Assembly: GCA_026413225.1 (NCBI GenBank)
Contig: CM048552.1
Coordinates: 57,241,001 to 57,305,000, forward strand
DNA from: Otis tarda
Taxonomy: Eukaryota; Chordata; Aves; Otidiformes; Otididae
Length of the DNA stretch: 64,000 bases
Direction: 5' to 3'
A model generated the notes under the pieces. That model was given only the letters and a program-made list of their open reading frames with translations, did not search any database and was not told where the DNA came from. Position 1 is the first letter of the stretch. Every line of letters starts with the position of its first letter. The position numbers and the translations under genes are program-made. Shown in pieces: positions 44,337-57,000 of the stretch.

Positions 44337-47300
44337 GTGAGCATGTGGATTCAGACTAGAGAGGGGGTGTTTGGTAACAGGGCAGGGACAGGTTGTCTAT
44401 CGGTGGGGAGGAATAAAGGGCCAAATGAAGGAGAGGATGGGCACTGCAGTCCCACCCAGTACTTTGCCTCGTTTTCCCTAATTCTCACTTCTGCTCTCAC
44501 TTCTGTTCTGTTTCCCTCTGTGAAAGAGGGATGCTACTCAGCAAAATGAAGAGCTTATGTGGGCTCTTCCCATGAAGGCTGGGAGGATGAGTGCTCTTAG
44601 CAGGCATCACCTGCCCCTAGCCTAAGCCTGGCTCTTTCTGCTTGAGGCAGAGGGGATTTAATTTCCCTTTTTTTATCCAATAACATCAGAGGCCTCAGAC
44701 TGCCTGGGCCACACCAGACTGGGAGCACAGACCATCCTGGGTCTGTATGAAATGGTGGTTTTCTACCTCCCAATGCCCTGAGTTTGCTAGGTGTCAAGTG
44801 GAGTGGCTGCCCCTGGCCCTCCATCAGGATGCTCACATTCCGCCCGGGCACCCTTCACCCTGGAACGGTGCAGTGCAGTGGGCAGGAGAGGGGGGCAGGA
44901 GAACCTGGAGGACCTCCTGGAGTGCAGGAGGGGTGTTTGCAGCCCTTTTTACCCCCCAGCACATCAGCACAATCTGTGCCTTGCCTTCTTGGGCAGATCC
45001 CCTCAACGTGCGTGATCTTGAAGTGATGTGTGTGTGTGGTTTTTTTAAATATTGTTTAACTGGGGGTCTGATGTTTTCACCCTTTGCTAAAGCAGAGTTT
45101 GGAGAGTTTCCTTCCTGTGAGAGGAACTGATGTGGGGCACCACACTGGGCGTGCTGCACAGACTGGTGTACTGGTAGGCAGAAGTGCTCCCCAGAGCTCA
45201 GGTGCTTCTCTCCCTCCCTCACAGAGCACCTCCTCAAGAAAGAAGAAATCCCGTGGCTGCCCCCAAAAAGTGTTGGGTTTTTTTTTTGCCTCTGCTTGTG
45301 CGTGACAGGTGCCTAGAAGACAAATTCAGGTCTCAGCGAGGAAGGGGGATGGGGGCGGAGGTATTGGGTGGGAGAGTGCTTGAAGCAATGCAGGGTTTTC
45401 TGGGTAAGGGTGGTTTTCCACTTCATGGTACTGCAACTGTCTGGTCTGCTGCGGTCGTCACAGGAAGCCGTGTCCTATTTTGAGCATGCTTCCTCTCCTC
45501 TCAGCATCTGAGATGCCCTGCTTCCTCCTCCAGATGCACTTCTCCTCTCCGCTTGACCTCAGCTCAGCAGCTCTTTGGAGAAACCAAACCCAACTGCATG
45601 GCTGCGCTGGCATTAAGCTATCGTAACTGGGGTTTTTGGAGTGGGTTTTTAAGGAGCAGTCTCATCTTTCCCTCCTCATGCGTTTGACAAACAGATGCCT
45701 GGCCATTCTGCTGATGACACAAATTAAATACTAGCTCCCCAGATTCTTCTGACCCTTTCTGGCAGGCAAACAATGTCCAAACCTGGGAAGAGGTGTTGAA
45801 TTTTCCATGCTGCTGCCAGCCCCTGGGAAAGCTTCACAGACTGAGCAGGAGCATAGGAAGGAAGGGTAGAGCGAGAGCGTCAGTCATTTTTAAAGTGTTT
45901 TTTCATTGTTATCAATTTTTGTTGCAAGCTCAGTGTTTTCCTTCCCGCTCCACCCCCCGCCCCAAATTTTCCATGTCTTTCTTCTGCTTTTTTGACTAAA
46001 ATGGCCTCGAGGGCAGGGGAGCGGGGGTGGGGAGGGATGTAAAGAGAAGTACATGAAAGTTAAAAACCTTTTTTTTTTTTTTCTTTTAAATGTACTGTTG
46101 CTGGAGGGTTTTTTTGGAGGTAGGCGAAAGGGTTAGTTCTGAAAAACTGACAACGTAGAAACCTCGCTTAGCAAAAAAAATAGAGCTCTCAATTTGTAAA
46201 GGACATTTAATTTAATTGTTGTCCAGGGATAGGGCACTGGATCTCCTGTTACTGAGTCTTTGTGGAAAGGCGTAGGCTTTAAGAGCCGGTCTCGGAGACA
46301 TCCAGATCTCAGAAGCCCTGATGTGCAGAGCCTTCCTCCTCCTTGCGCCGACCCACGGTCTTGCTCTCTCACTCGCCCTTAGCCATGGCTGGAGACAGAT
46401 TCAGTGGGTCCTTCTCTGCAGGCAGCTGGTGGGGGAATTTCAGCAGCTGGCCATGCTGCTGATGCCAAGGCTGGTTTCAGAGCTGATCACCTGCGTGGTG
46501 CCCTCCCGGAGGAAGCAACCCAGACCTCACAGGTCAGGCTTGGGTGACTGTAACAGGAGGCAAGAACAGCTGTGGGTTTTATGGCTAGGACAGACTGTAC
46601 TGGAGCCAAATTAAAAGTACTTTATGTTGGACTCTGTTGTGGTAGGTAATAAGAGAGTGTGCTGTTTAAACAGAAGAGAAGATATACCACTGGTGGGAGA
46701 TGGGGAAGGGGAAGTGTGAGGTGGGTACACTTCACTGGACCGTGCTTTGCCTTTTGAGAACAGATCCATGACAAACTTTTCACTGGAGCTTGATGTGGAA
46801 GTAATTTCAGTGAAAGGCCTTTTCCTCAGAAAACTTTTAATCTAAACAGTAGTGTCAGTTTTGGTGATTGTTTATGCTGGACAGCATCTTGGAGTGGCTT
46901 ACATTCTTGACCTCAGTAGTTTTGATGGAGATAAGTCTAAGTTTCTGGTCTGAAATTGCATTTTGTTTGGTAATACAAACTAATTCTGGCACCTCTCCTC
47001 CTTTCAGAAAGCCAGACGTCCCACTGATTGAAATTAAACCTTTGAATGACCCATCCTGAACTGGCTGTCCCATTTTCAGTGTTGTAAACACACTGTAGAT
47101 TTTGAATCTGTTCTCCAGGCAGGACACAACAATACCCCTGCTGGGGTGTTTGCATTTTGGAGGGGTTTTTTTTCCCCAGAGGAGGGATGCTTTAGAAGCC
47201 TGGGAGATGAATGTGGCCCTGGATTGTCAGATTCCATATCTTTATTCCCTCTTCCTATTTTTTTCTTGCTAGACTGCTTTCCCAATTTGGGGTGAGGAGG

Positions 47301-50300
47301 TCTCAAAGTCTAGTGTTTATTCATTGCATGGACACTTACGTTCATGGAGAGCCACCACACAGAGCCGTTTGTCACCAGTGGCTCCATATCACTGCTTGCA
47401 CTCTCATCCAGCAGACATCCTTTCCCACCCAGCCATCTTCTCCGCTCCAGAATGGAGGGATGCTTTCCACACTGCATCCCTCTTCAGGCCTGGATTGTCT
47501 GCCCCGCAGTAGCATTGACAGCTATCCTCACCCAGTCTCAGTGTGCTGAGGCACCATGATGGGAGAATCTGCATGGTCCCATAGATGGTCTGGTGGAGAA
47601 TAGGAGAGTGGATATGATGGACAGGCTGCTCCTGTCTACCCCATTTGCCTGCAGGGACACAAGTAACACCAGGTGTTCCTCTGCTTGCATGTCCTCAGCA
47701 GGGACGGTTGATCTAAGGTAGCCAGAGAGACCTTCTGAATCTCTTCCAGATTCCACTAGTATGGACAACAGTGGCTCGTGTCTCCTTGAGAAAGACTGCG
47801 TAACTGGGCCAAATGGTCTCCAGGCAGGTTTTTAGCCGAGGCCTTTCTCTTTCTCTCCTGTCCCAGCCATCACGTGTGGCTTTGCTGAGGGACACATGGT
47901 GGCAGTCACCTGCATGCCAGCAGCAGCTGCTCTTCCAGGGGTGTGAGGGATGGGGAGACGAGGGTGCAGGCAGCCGCCTGCGCTGTTGTGATCTCCTTCA
48001 GGACAGAGCCATACTCCAGCATCTCTGGAATACTGTAGCCAGGTGTACATTGGAGATCAGAATTTGGGAGAGCTACAGAAATCAGATTTGCCTAGAGTGC
48101 AGACTGATAGCCCCCTTTTCCCAGTTGTTTTGGACAGTCTGGTGTTTCCTGTGGTGACAATGTTCCTTCATCCTTGGGTTCCCACAGGAATATGTTGGAT
48201 GTCTGCAAAAAAACGTTTCCCATCTTGCATCAAGAGGAAAATGGGAACCTTGGAATATTTTCACAAGCAGAAAATCTGGGAAAAGATGCAGTTTTAAGTC
48301 AATGGGATATGATGTTTATTAGACACGTGATTCCTAGTCAGTTTTTTATCGGTAAGCAAGTAATTTCCAGTAACAAGGTTTCTGTTTTTTTTTTTTTAAA
48401 TGTCAGAAAGTTTCAACATTTTCAGAATTGTTTTTCTTAAGATGAAGTATTTGTCATAGTGGAAATTTCTGGCTCTGACATGCTGGCAAGGGAAATCCCG
48501 TGCCACTGACAATCCCTGACTTGCCTGAAGGTTGTGACATGGTCCCCTGACCCAGAGCGACTGCTTTACCTGAGACTTAGCTAATTGTCTCTTGTCCCGT
48601 GCTCATCTTGAAAGTGGTTTTAACTAAAAGACTTTACCAGTGGGGTGGGGTAGGAAAGCGTGCATGGCCTGTTGCCACAGCTCAGCTGTTGGAGGGTAAT
48701 TCGCCAAGTGGCAGTAGCACACACATCTGAGATCATGAAACAATCCTGCTGTCTCTGCTCAAACCAGGTGGTCTCTGAGGGTCTTTCATTGCCTTCTTTT
48801 CTTGTCTGGAACATTTCTCTTGCCACGTCCTCCTGATGGGGGCATATCTCCCAAATGCTGGGTGGGTATGGGGAGACGTAGAGACTCTTGTCTCCTTGTC
48901 AGAGCCTTTGGGAGCAATGACAGCTCCTGGAGCTATTGTCTGCCTGCCTCGACCCTTTTGTCCCTGCCCAGGTGCTGTGTTTAACCAGCCTGTGGGCAGC
49001 TGGTGGAAAGACTGTTTATGGCTCGCGACTCCTTTTTGATTTCATGAAAGCTCATTTTCTGCCTGAGGAAAGCTTTTCTCCACCAGCCCTGATCCCTGCC
49101 TGGCCCTGAAGAGGGGGAGATGTGCCACATAATGGCAGCGAGGGGGATTAGAGAGGCCTGGGCGTGGAGGAAGAGGAGGAGGAGGGAAGCGGCAGGGGAC
49201 TGTGCACACTTAGCACAGATGTTCTCCTTTTAATCTGAGCATCATTCAACCATGGTGCTTTCATTTTCCTACCACTGACACTGAAGCCAGGGCTCACTCT
49301 GTGTCACGGGTTCCCTTCTCCTTGTTCCAAAGGCAGTGGGTGGGGGGAAATGAAGCCACACAAGTGTTGACGATTGTGCCGTGCAGTAAGGGAGAGCGTG
49401 GCCATCCCTCTGCTCAACCGCTGCCTGGGAGGGGGGCACGGCAGCAGAGGATGAAGTGGGGTAACCATGGTGAGTGTGTCCACCTGTGGGGAGAGAGGAA
49501 TGGGTGGCCAGGAGCAGCGCCAGCTCCAGCCATGAGAGTAACCTCCTTTCCTTGTTTCCCCAGACCTACATCTTCACAGATGAAGAAGACAATGCCATGA
49601 AAAGGAGAATAGGTACTGACCTATTCTATAACACCACCTCTGACCCCACCGCCTTGAGTTTCTGAACTGCCATGGCCTTGGGAAGGGGTCCAGTGTGAAG
49701 GCTGGCTCTTCTACACCAGCGCTGCCTCTTGAAGCACACCCCTCACCATGTCCCCTGGGAGGACCCCAAGCTGCAGCAGTGATGGTTTGGTTTAGCTGGT
49801 TTACCCCAGTGTATGCAGCCAACTGGAGGCAGCGTGATGTCTACCTTAAAGCATCCATGGGTGGAAGCAGCCCAGGAGAGAGCCCTTCAGTCCCTGCACC
49901 CTGGCTGGCAGTGGGCAGGGTGTAAGTGTGGTTGGCAGGTGTCCTAGTCTTGGCCAAGATGCTTGGCTTTCTCCAGGTTTCCTCTCCTGGTAGAGGGAAG
50001 GATGGAGCTCGCATCACTGCGGGCTCGGATGCGTGTTTTGAGGGGCCATGAGGTGGTTGGCTGTGAAAAACCCCTTCCCTCCTGCCCAGAGATTCTCACC
50101 ATGACTGTATGAAGCGGGCTGGCCCCGAGCCACAGCTTTCTCTCTCCCGGCAGGTGACCACGTGATCTTCACCAACTGCTCTGCTGAGCACAGCCACCTG
50201 GCCCTCTCCTGCAAGATGGCTGCTGAGTTTGACGCCTTCCTGGACAGTGGCCGGAGGTGAGGCAGGGCTCCTGCAAGGGGGACCCTTGAGAGCGAGAGGC

Positions 50301-53300
50301 ACCCTCCTTACCACAAACCTTTTCTGTCTTTGTTCCCGTCTCCCCGCAGCTGGTTTTGCCATCTGGATGATGACAACTACTTGAACCCTCGGGCCCTCCT
50401 GAAGCTCTTGTCCTCCTACTCTGTGACGTGGGATGTTTACCTGGGGAAACCCAGCCTGAACCGACCCATCCGGGCCTCCGAAACACTGCCGAACAACCAG
50501 ACGGTACAGCCCATGGTGGTGGTGCGGGGCGAATGGGTTGTTTTTAGTGCTGTGGCTTGTTGGCCATAGATATACCCCAAGGAGAGAAAGGGAATAAAAG
50601 CAACAGGCAACAGCTGAAAACTCCTCAGTCTTGTCTGAACATGGTTGTAGGTGTTGACTGAGTCCAATGCACCTAGGGGAAGAGTCCCACGTTGATGCTG
50701 TGCCTTTGGGTACCTGTCTACCGGGAGATAAACCTGCCTTGGGCAGCCCACCTGCTGCTACCGGCAGGAACTTGGCCACTCCAAATATGAGGAGGTCAAA
50801 ATCCATGCTGTACTACTGGCAAGTCCTTCTGGGCAGCAGTCATGGACCTGGGGTGGCCATAGGCCTGTGTTTATCCCAGCATCAAAGCTGAGTTTCCAGC
50901 ATTCCCATCTCTTGGGCTATGGTATTGTCTGAGCTTCTGCCATTGATTTTCTTTGCTATTTCTCTCCAGAAATCTGTGCGCTTCTGGTTTGCCACGGGAG
51001 GGGCTGGGTTCTGCATCAGCCGCAAGCTGGCAAGCAAGATGGTGCCGTGGGCCAGGTGAGCTGTGGAGATGGTGACTATGGGAGCATTTGGGGATGAGGA
51101 ACATGGCCGTGCATTAATTCCTGGCGGTGTCAGATCTGGATTTGTGTGTGTGGTGTTTGCAAGGGTGCAGAATGCCACATGCTACACATCTGCAAGCACG
51201 TGGGACTGGAGAAAGGATGTAGTGAGTGGATCTACCACCTGCTTAAAAAGAAGCACGTCAGCAAACATAATCATGGAATGACATACTTCACCTTCCCCAA
51301 CTCCTTTCAGCTCTTGGTTGCTCCCCCACACTCCTTCCCATCCCTTTCAGCTTCCTCTGACCCTTTTCCTAAGTGCTTTCCGTGTCTGCTTATCTCCTCT
51401 TCCCTCAATCTGCCTCTTTCCAACCTCCTGTACCTACCTCCTAAGCTAATTCCCCATTCCCCCACCCCAAACCCTCTTCAGCTTCTTACAGTTTCTGCTG
51501 TCATTTCCTCAGCTTGGTGCATGGAGAACAGAGGTAGGGCCCGGGGACTTGTGTTAGCTCAGCCTACACCAAGGTGATGTTCTCCAGGATGTCCTAGGTT
51601 ATATCACAGGCTATATACACTTTGCTATAGGCAATGGCCGTGCCAGCCTTAGCTGGATCTGTACATACCCAAAAAGACAGACCTGATCCACACCAGGTGG
51701 CTGGTTTAGCTGAAGCCCATGATATGTATTTTATGGTAGACCCAGACAGGAGGATGATCTGTGATCTAGGGTAAAACGAAAGTGGCTTGGATAGATAACG
51801 CCTAACCTGACATAAAGTCTGCTACTACTGTGTTAAAATGCTTAAAACACATTTAAACTAGCTGAGTAGACAGTCCTTCATGCTGTGTGGCTGCTTCCAG
51901 TTGCAGAAGCCTTAAAATTTGGTTTAGCCTGTGGTCAAAGGATGGCCAAGTGTGTGGTGTTACATTACAGTGGAGCCATGGATGGCTTACTCAAGCTGCA
52001 CAAGGCTGGCGTGTTTCTTTTTCCTCCTGATCCTGGCCATGTGGTCCCACTGTTTCTCTTGTGCTGGCTTGTCTGATCCCTCAGAGACTCAGGGCAGCTC
52101 ACCAAACAGCTGGAAAAGTGACTCGGCAAAGTCTGCCAGCTCTATGCATCAGCTCGCTCAGGAGCTGGATGCGTATCAAGGACAGCACCTGACATTGGTG
52201 GGACAGCATGGCTGGGAGTGGTCAAAGAACAAACACATTCCCATGTGTTTGAAGATGTTTGCAGGTGAACCTCAGGGTTTTCTTGCCTAGTTCCAAGATT
52301 TACTCTGTTTTTCAGTTAAGCCCTTCATTTATCTCCCACCCAAACAGATGCCTCTATCCCGCCCTACCCTTTTCCTAACCCACACAGCCCTACTCTCTTC
52401 AGTGGCAGGAACTTCCTGAGCACTTCAGAGCTCATCCGTCTGCCGGACGACTGCACCGTGGGTTATATCATTGAGTGCAAACTTGGTGGGCAGCTGCTGC
52501 CCAATGCACTCTTCCACTCCCACCTGGAGAACCTGCAGCTCATCCCCCCATCTCAGCTCACGCAGCAGGTGAGAAGGGGAAATGGAGCAAGAGGGAGGTG
52601 TGTGAGGAAGGAGAAGCAGAGAGGAGCTTATAGGCACATTGCTCCAGTGGTGGCACTGATGTGGACTGAATCAATAGTCTGTTCTTTTGGGGAGGCTTTC
52701 CTGGCAAACACTCCGTTGAAACAAGGAACCGATGTTATCTTCAGCACAGATGCCAGTCACAGTGCCGCTGGGGTCAGTGGTGGGGAGCATACGTATGGGG
52801 GAGTGAGGACTGAGGGCATCCCTGGGGAAATGTGGCACAAGGACAAGCAGAAATGGTGATTGATTGGGGAAGGGGCTTTGACATGGCACCATGTCTGCCT
52901 TGTGTGGAATAATAACAAGGGGTCTAGGGGGCTTGGAGAGGCAAAGGACTAGCATGGTGGACCATCATGGGAAGGAAGACAGGAGAGATGTGGAAGGTAG
53001 AGGCCAAGCCAGCAAAGAAGGAACCAGAATAGGAGCATTTGTTGCCCAAAGCAAGTTCCTTGCTCCTGAACTCACCTCATTCTCTCTGCTGCTTTCTTAC
53101 CACCCCTCTTTGCAGGTCACCCTTAGCTATGGTGTCTTTGAGAACAAGCTCAATGTTATTGAACTCAGCGGCCCCTTCTCACCTCAAGAGGATCCCTCAA
53201 GGTATAGGGCATGAGTGCTCTGGGTGTTGCTGTGGTGTGAGCCCTCAGACAACAGACTGGGAGGGGAAGGCAGCCAAATGAGGTGCAGGAGGTGTAGACT

Positions 53301-54079
53301 GAGGGACAGAAACCTTACAGTTACATGGCTTATTGTGAAAGGAAGAACATCAGCATCAAACTGTTTGTGAACGCTTACAAACTTTGCAAACCTTTTATTT
53401 GGACAATTCCTGAGCCAAAAGTATTGCCATTTATTTCACTTTTTGAAACTGAACAAGCTAACCTTTTACCTCTGGGAAACGTTCTTTTAAACTCAGGAAA
53501 GGAAATTCTACTTGCTTTTTCATTTTTTATTTTGCTGAGAAAACTGAAGGGAAAAAAGAAAAAGGTTCACTTCAGGCTGACTGCAAACAAAAGTGTTCTT
53601 TGATTTACCTTCTCTACTTTGAGTGAAAAAACCTAAAGTTGTTATTTGCAGAGCATGGTTAGGAAGCTCCTGGCTGGAGATAGCAGGGGTGGGAAGCAGT
53701 TAGGCAACAAAAAGAGCATCAACAGAACCATGTAGCTGGGGCTAGTGCAGTGCCCATCTTCCTGCCTGTGATCAGGGTGAGCCATGAGTTTGGGCTACAT
53801 GGGCTGGAGCTGGATTCAGGTGTTGGAGGGAGGCTTGGCTGCGTAGCTTTGCTGAGAAAAAGCATCTGGAGATGAACAACCCATCCTGGAGCTCTGTAGT
53901 GCAGGGTGGGTGCCTGATGTGGGATGGGGCAGGAGGGAGAGGTCTTCCATTCTCCAGCTGTGCGCTGGTGTAAAAACTGTCACCTGACCTTCCTTTGCTC
54001 TCTCCCCAGCAGGTTTCGATCACTCCACTGTCATCTCTATCCCAACACCTCCTGGTGCCTGCAGGCTCTCGGCTGGTGA
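43989..54079 (+). CDS. MFNG: Manic fringe, O-fucosylpeptide beta-1,3-GlcNAc transferase; whole coding span, 8 exons
   Basis: The spliced product is 352 aa (human 321). Family role: a Golgi type II membrane enzyme that adds GlcNAc to O-fucose on Notch EGF repeats (EC 2.4.1.222) and so shifts ligand preference. Seen: a short basic N-terminus (RRLIR), a signal anchor at about 6-24, and a stem at about 25-80 that is longer than in human. The catalytic domain starts at [10 protein letters not shown]. The DDD metal-binding motif is at 173-175 (CHLDDDNY), with a [11 protein letters not shown] block and [10 protein letters not shown]. Possible N-glycosylation sites are N140 (NCS) and N216 (NQT). The C-terminus is [13 protein letters not shown] plus six residues. 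ATG 43989 has context GCCATGG. Exon phases all agree; the lengths sum to 1059 nt. LFNG and RFNG fit less well, and synteny with CARD10 supports MFNG. Confidence 0.96.
44337..49563 (+). other. MFNG intron 1
   Basis: A 5.2-kb intron, the largest in the window. It is mostly unique sequence of moderate GC with T-runs near 46068-46082 and 48390-48400. No extra exon or repeat family is recognised. Confidence 0.8.
49564..49612 (+). CDS. MFNG: MFNG coding exon 2 (49 nt)
   Basis: Acceptor TCCCCAG|ACCTAC, donor AATAG|GTACTG; phase 0 to 1. Encodes [16 protein letters not shown], the fringe-family FTD strand. Confidence 0.93.
50154..50256 (+). CDS. MFNG: MFNG coding exon 3
   Basis: Acceptor CCGGCAG|GTGACC, donor CGGAG|GTGAGG; phase 1 to 2. 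Encodes [20 protein letters not shown], nearly identical to human. Confidence 0.95.
50350..50503 (+). CDS. MFNG: MFNG coding exon 4 (DDD motif)
   Basis: Acceptor CCCGCAG|CTGGTT, donor AGACG|GTACAG; phase 2 to 0. Encodes [17 protein letters not shown] and KPSLNRPI. Confidence 0.95.
50970..51055 (+). CDS. MFNG: MFNG coding exon 5
   Basis: Acceptor CTCCAG|AAATCT, donor GCCAG|GTGAGC; phase 0 to 2. Encodes [18 protein letters not shown]. Confidence 0.95.
51056..52402 (+). other. MFNG intron 5
   Basis: A 1.35-kb intron. A 200-bp pyrimidine-rich stretch lies at about 51285-51485. Nothing coding is seen. Confidence 0.7.
52403..52568 (+). CDS. MFNG: MFNG coding exon 6
   Basis: Acceptor CTCTTCAG|TGGCAG, donor AGCAG|GTGAGA; phase 2 to 0. 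Encodes [20 protein letters not shown] and [11 protein letters not shown]. Confidence 0.95.
53116..53201 (+). CDS. MFNG: MFNG coding exon 7
   Basis: Acceptor TTTGCAG|GTCACC, donor TCAAG|GTATAG; phase 0 to 2. Encodes [17 protein letters not shown] and PFSPQEDPS. Confidence 0.95.
54013..54079 (+). CDS. MFNG: MFNG coding exon 8 (last, with stop)
   Basis: The acceptor is a tandem CAGCAG; using the second AG (54011-54012) gives the human-like [10 protein letters not shown]. Stop TGA at 54077-54079. It encodes the last 22 residues. Confidence 0.92.
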
Positions 54080-57000
54080 TGCCTGAGCCTCAGCTACAGT
54101 GGGTCCTGGTGACACCCACCTAGGGGGTGGGATGCTGAAGAAGCTTGGTACTCTCAGTTTCCCCTTTTCTATGGTGGTCTTGGGGCTATGTGATGGCTTT
54201 TTTGGTCCTCGCTGAATACTGATGACACAGGACAAGAGAAAAGATCTGTGCCAAAGATGGATGACATGGATGGGCTTCCCATCTGTGCTGGGATATATGC
54301 AAGGGATGGGAGCAATATGCCTTTCGGAGCAGATCAAGGACTGGATGGTGACTGCTGCTTATCTTGGTAGAGATGGGAACCTGCTGCTGCTCCTTGCTGT
54401 GGATTCATCTTGCTGGGCGAGAAGGGCCCTGGGTGTGGGTAACCAGTGCCCAGCCGAGGGTGGCTGATAGTATGTCATGGCTCCAGCCTCTGAGCAGATC
54501 CTCTTCCTCCATATCTGCTTGTGCTTTCCCCACCGCCCACTCTTCCCAGCCACAGACCCTTGTCTGAGTCTCCGGGTAGTCAAGGTCTATAGAAATGGAA
54601 AATGTGACTGTTTCTGTGCTGAATGAGTACTGGAAAAGCAGTACTCCTTGCTCAGCAGAGGGGAGATGGGCAGGAAGTACAAAGAATCAGGGATTCCCCC
54701 CTCTGCTGGGACAAAGGAGAGGGTGTCGGGTGGGGGAGCCAGGAGGAGACAGACTGAGATGAGTCTAGTTCCTGCATTGAACACTGAAGTCTTGATCTTG
54801 TATGGCCCTGCATTATTCCTCTCTTTTTACCTTCTTGATATGGGGTCAGGATAATCTCTTGCTCTAATTGCCAACCTGTCATCTGAGATTAGACTCCAAC
54901 TCCTACCTGTGAGAAAGGAGACAAAGGATTAGAACTGGCTGAAAAGGAGGAGAAAGGAAGAGATGGAGAAGGAGCACTCAGGAGCGGATTAGAAGTTACA
55001 GCTTTATAATCTTCTCTGTGCCCTGACCAAAAAAAAAATTAAGTCATGAAGGAAAGGAAACAGCAAGGCAAAGAGCTTTTTATCTCTGCGTTTCTTTCCT
55101 CCAGATGCTGAGAACAGCTTTCTGCCTTCCTGCTGTCCCTGCTGAGCACAACAGGGGGAAGGAGCAGGCCCAAATAGGTTACGAGCTTTCCGTCACGTTT
55201 GTGGAGAGCTCTTTTCTCAGTACAGAGCCTGGCATGAAAGCCGGGCAATTCTACTTGCTGGGGAATGGACCTCAGCACCATTTTGTCCTCGTACACACAG
55301 TTAAATGGCTGGGGGAGAGCGTTGCAGGGAAAGCTGGAAGGCAAAGAGGTGGTGCCACAAGCAGGTATTTCTCTTTAAAGAGCCATTCAAAACACACTGC
55401 TGGGACCTGTGAAAGATTCCTGTAATCCCCAGATGAAAGGACAAATGCCCTTTCTCCAAAGAGCTGCTTAGCTTTGATGCTGCTGATGTGACTAAGCCTG
55501 CTGCTGGTGGGCTGGGATAGTCAAGAACAACTATCACAGCACCTCTACCATTTTCAAAACTGGCCACCCTGTCGCCTCCTCACCCTCGACCCCCAAGCAC
55601 CAGCATCTCCTACAGAGCACACACGAGGTTTAAAGGAAAGACGTTGGAAAGAGCTTCCACCTCTGCAAAGGGGGATCTAGAAATGAATGAATACTTTAAT
55701 TTCTGGAGAAGCAGAAAGCAGGAGCCTGTAGAACTGTTTTCCAGCCTGGTCATTTTTTTTTTTACCAGCTTGTGAAGCGGCAGAGAGTCCTGCTTTCTTC
55801 TCTTGCACAACATGCCTCTGTACTGGAAATTCATCCTGAGCAGGGACTGGGACTAGCTAAAGCAAATGACCATTCCTTGAGTCATGCAAAGCACTCGGCT
55901 CACACAGGTATGTGAACCTAGGAGCCATGCAACTCGAAACAGAGACACTCCACTATTGGAAGGCAGGGGCAGTGGAAAGAAGTCCTGCCCCACAGGGCAA
56001 GTGATTTGATTTGAACTTAACCAGAAGATGAAAAATGCTTCAATGAGAAGTGAGTCTTCAAGAGAAATCTACTCTCCATGGATATCTTCTTTTTTTTCCC
56101 ATTCAAATTCTCAGCTGCTGTTGTTAGTTGAGTCTTTGTGTTAAAAAGCCAGTCCTATCTGTAGATGTCCTGGTGACAGTCAAAGCAAAATGCAATCCAT
56201 ATGCCTGGTGAAGGAGAAGAAACTGGTGGAGCGGACTCCCTTCCCCGGGGAAAAGCAAGGCACAAACACTGGAAGCCCACTTTGGATCCTGGCCTCAGCT
56301 GATCTGAACTGGCCTGGTGCCTTTTGCATGGCTGAAAATTCAATGGGTTGAGTCCTTGAGTGGCTGCGTGGGGACTGGTTTAAGACTGGGCTTCATTGCT
56401 GGAGCAGTTAAGTGCAATTTCTGTGGAAAATGTCTTGTCTCATAAGGAAACTGAGAACAAATGAGAAGATGTCTGAGGCAGAGCATCTCTTGGGCTGTGG
56501 AGAAACAAATGATAGAAAAGTCTCGTTATGCCTGTGACGACAATGCGCTGGAAAGAAAATAGCTTCTCAGTGTCGACAAAAGAAACCAGGTTTTCTCTAA
56601 GAACAGAGAGACAGCTTAAGGGGACATTCACCACATGAAATCTGATCAACGTTAAAACCTGAGTTAAAATTAGTTTCAGGAATGGTTCCTGCCCCTGGGG
56701 CTTGCTGTCAGATGTTGTGGTTTTACAGTCTCATTTTCCTAGTTTATTAAAATGTTTAGCTGCTTGGGAAGATGAGAAACAATCTCACGTGAAACTTTTC
56801 AGAGGACTGCCTTTTTTTATTCGCCTTCATGATTTTCTGATTTAACTGTTAAAGTTTTTGGCAAGGTTCCACTGGGTCTATTAAAATTTTTTTCTTTGTC
56901 TTTTTCTTTTTTTTTATATTGTTCGCTCTCCTTCCCTCCCTCTCTCACACTCCCTTTTCTTGTTGCAGGGAAAAAAAACCTATCCCAGGGATGAAGATGT

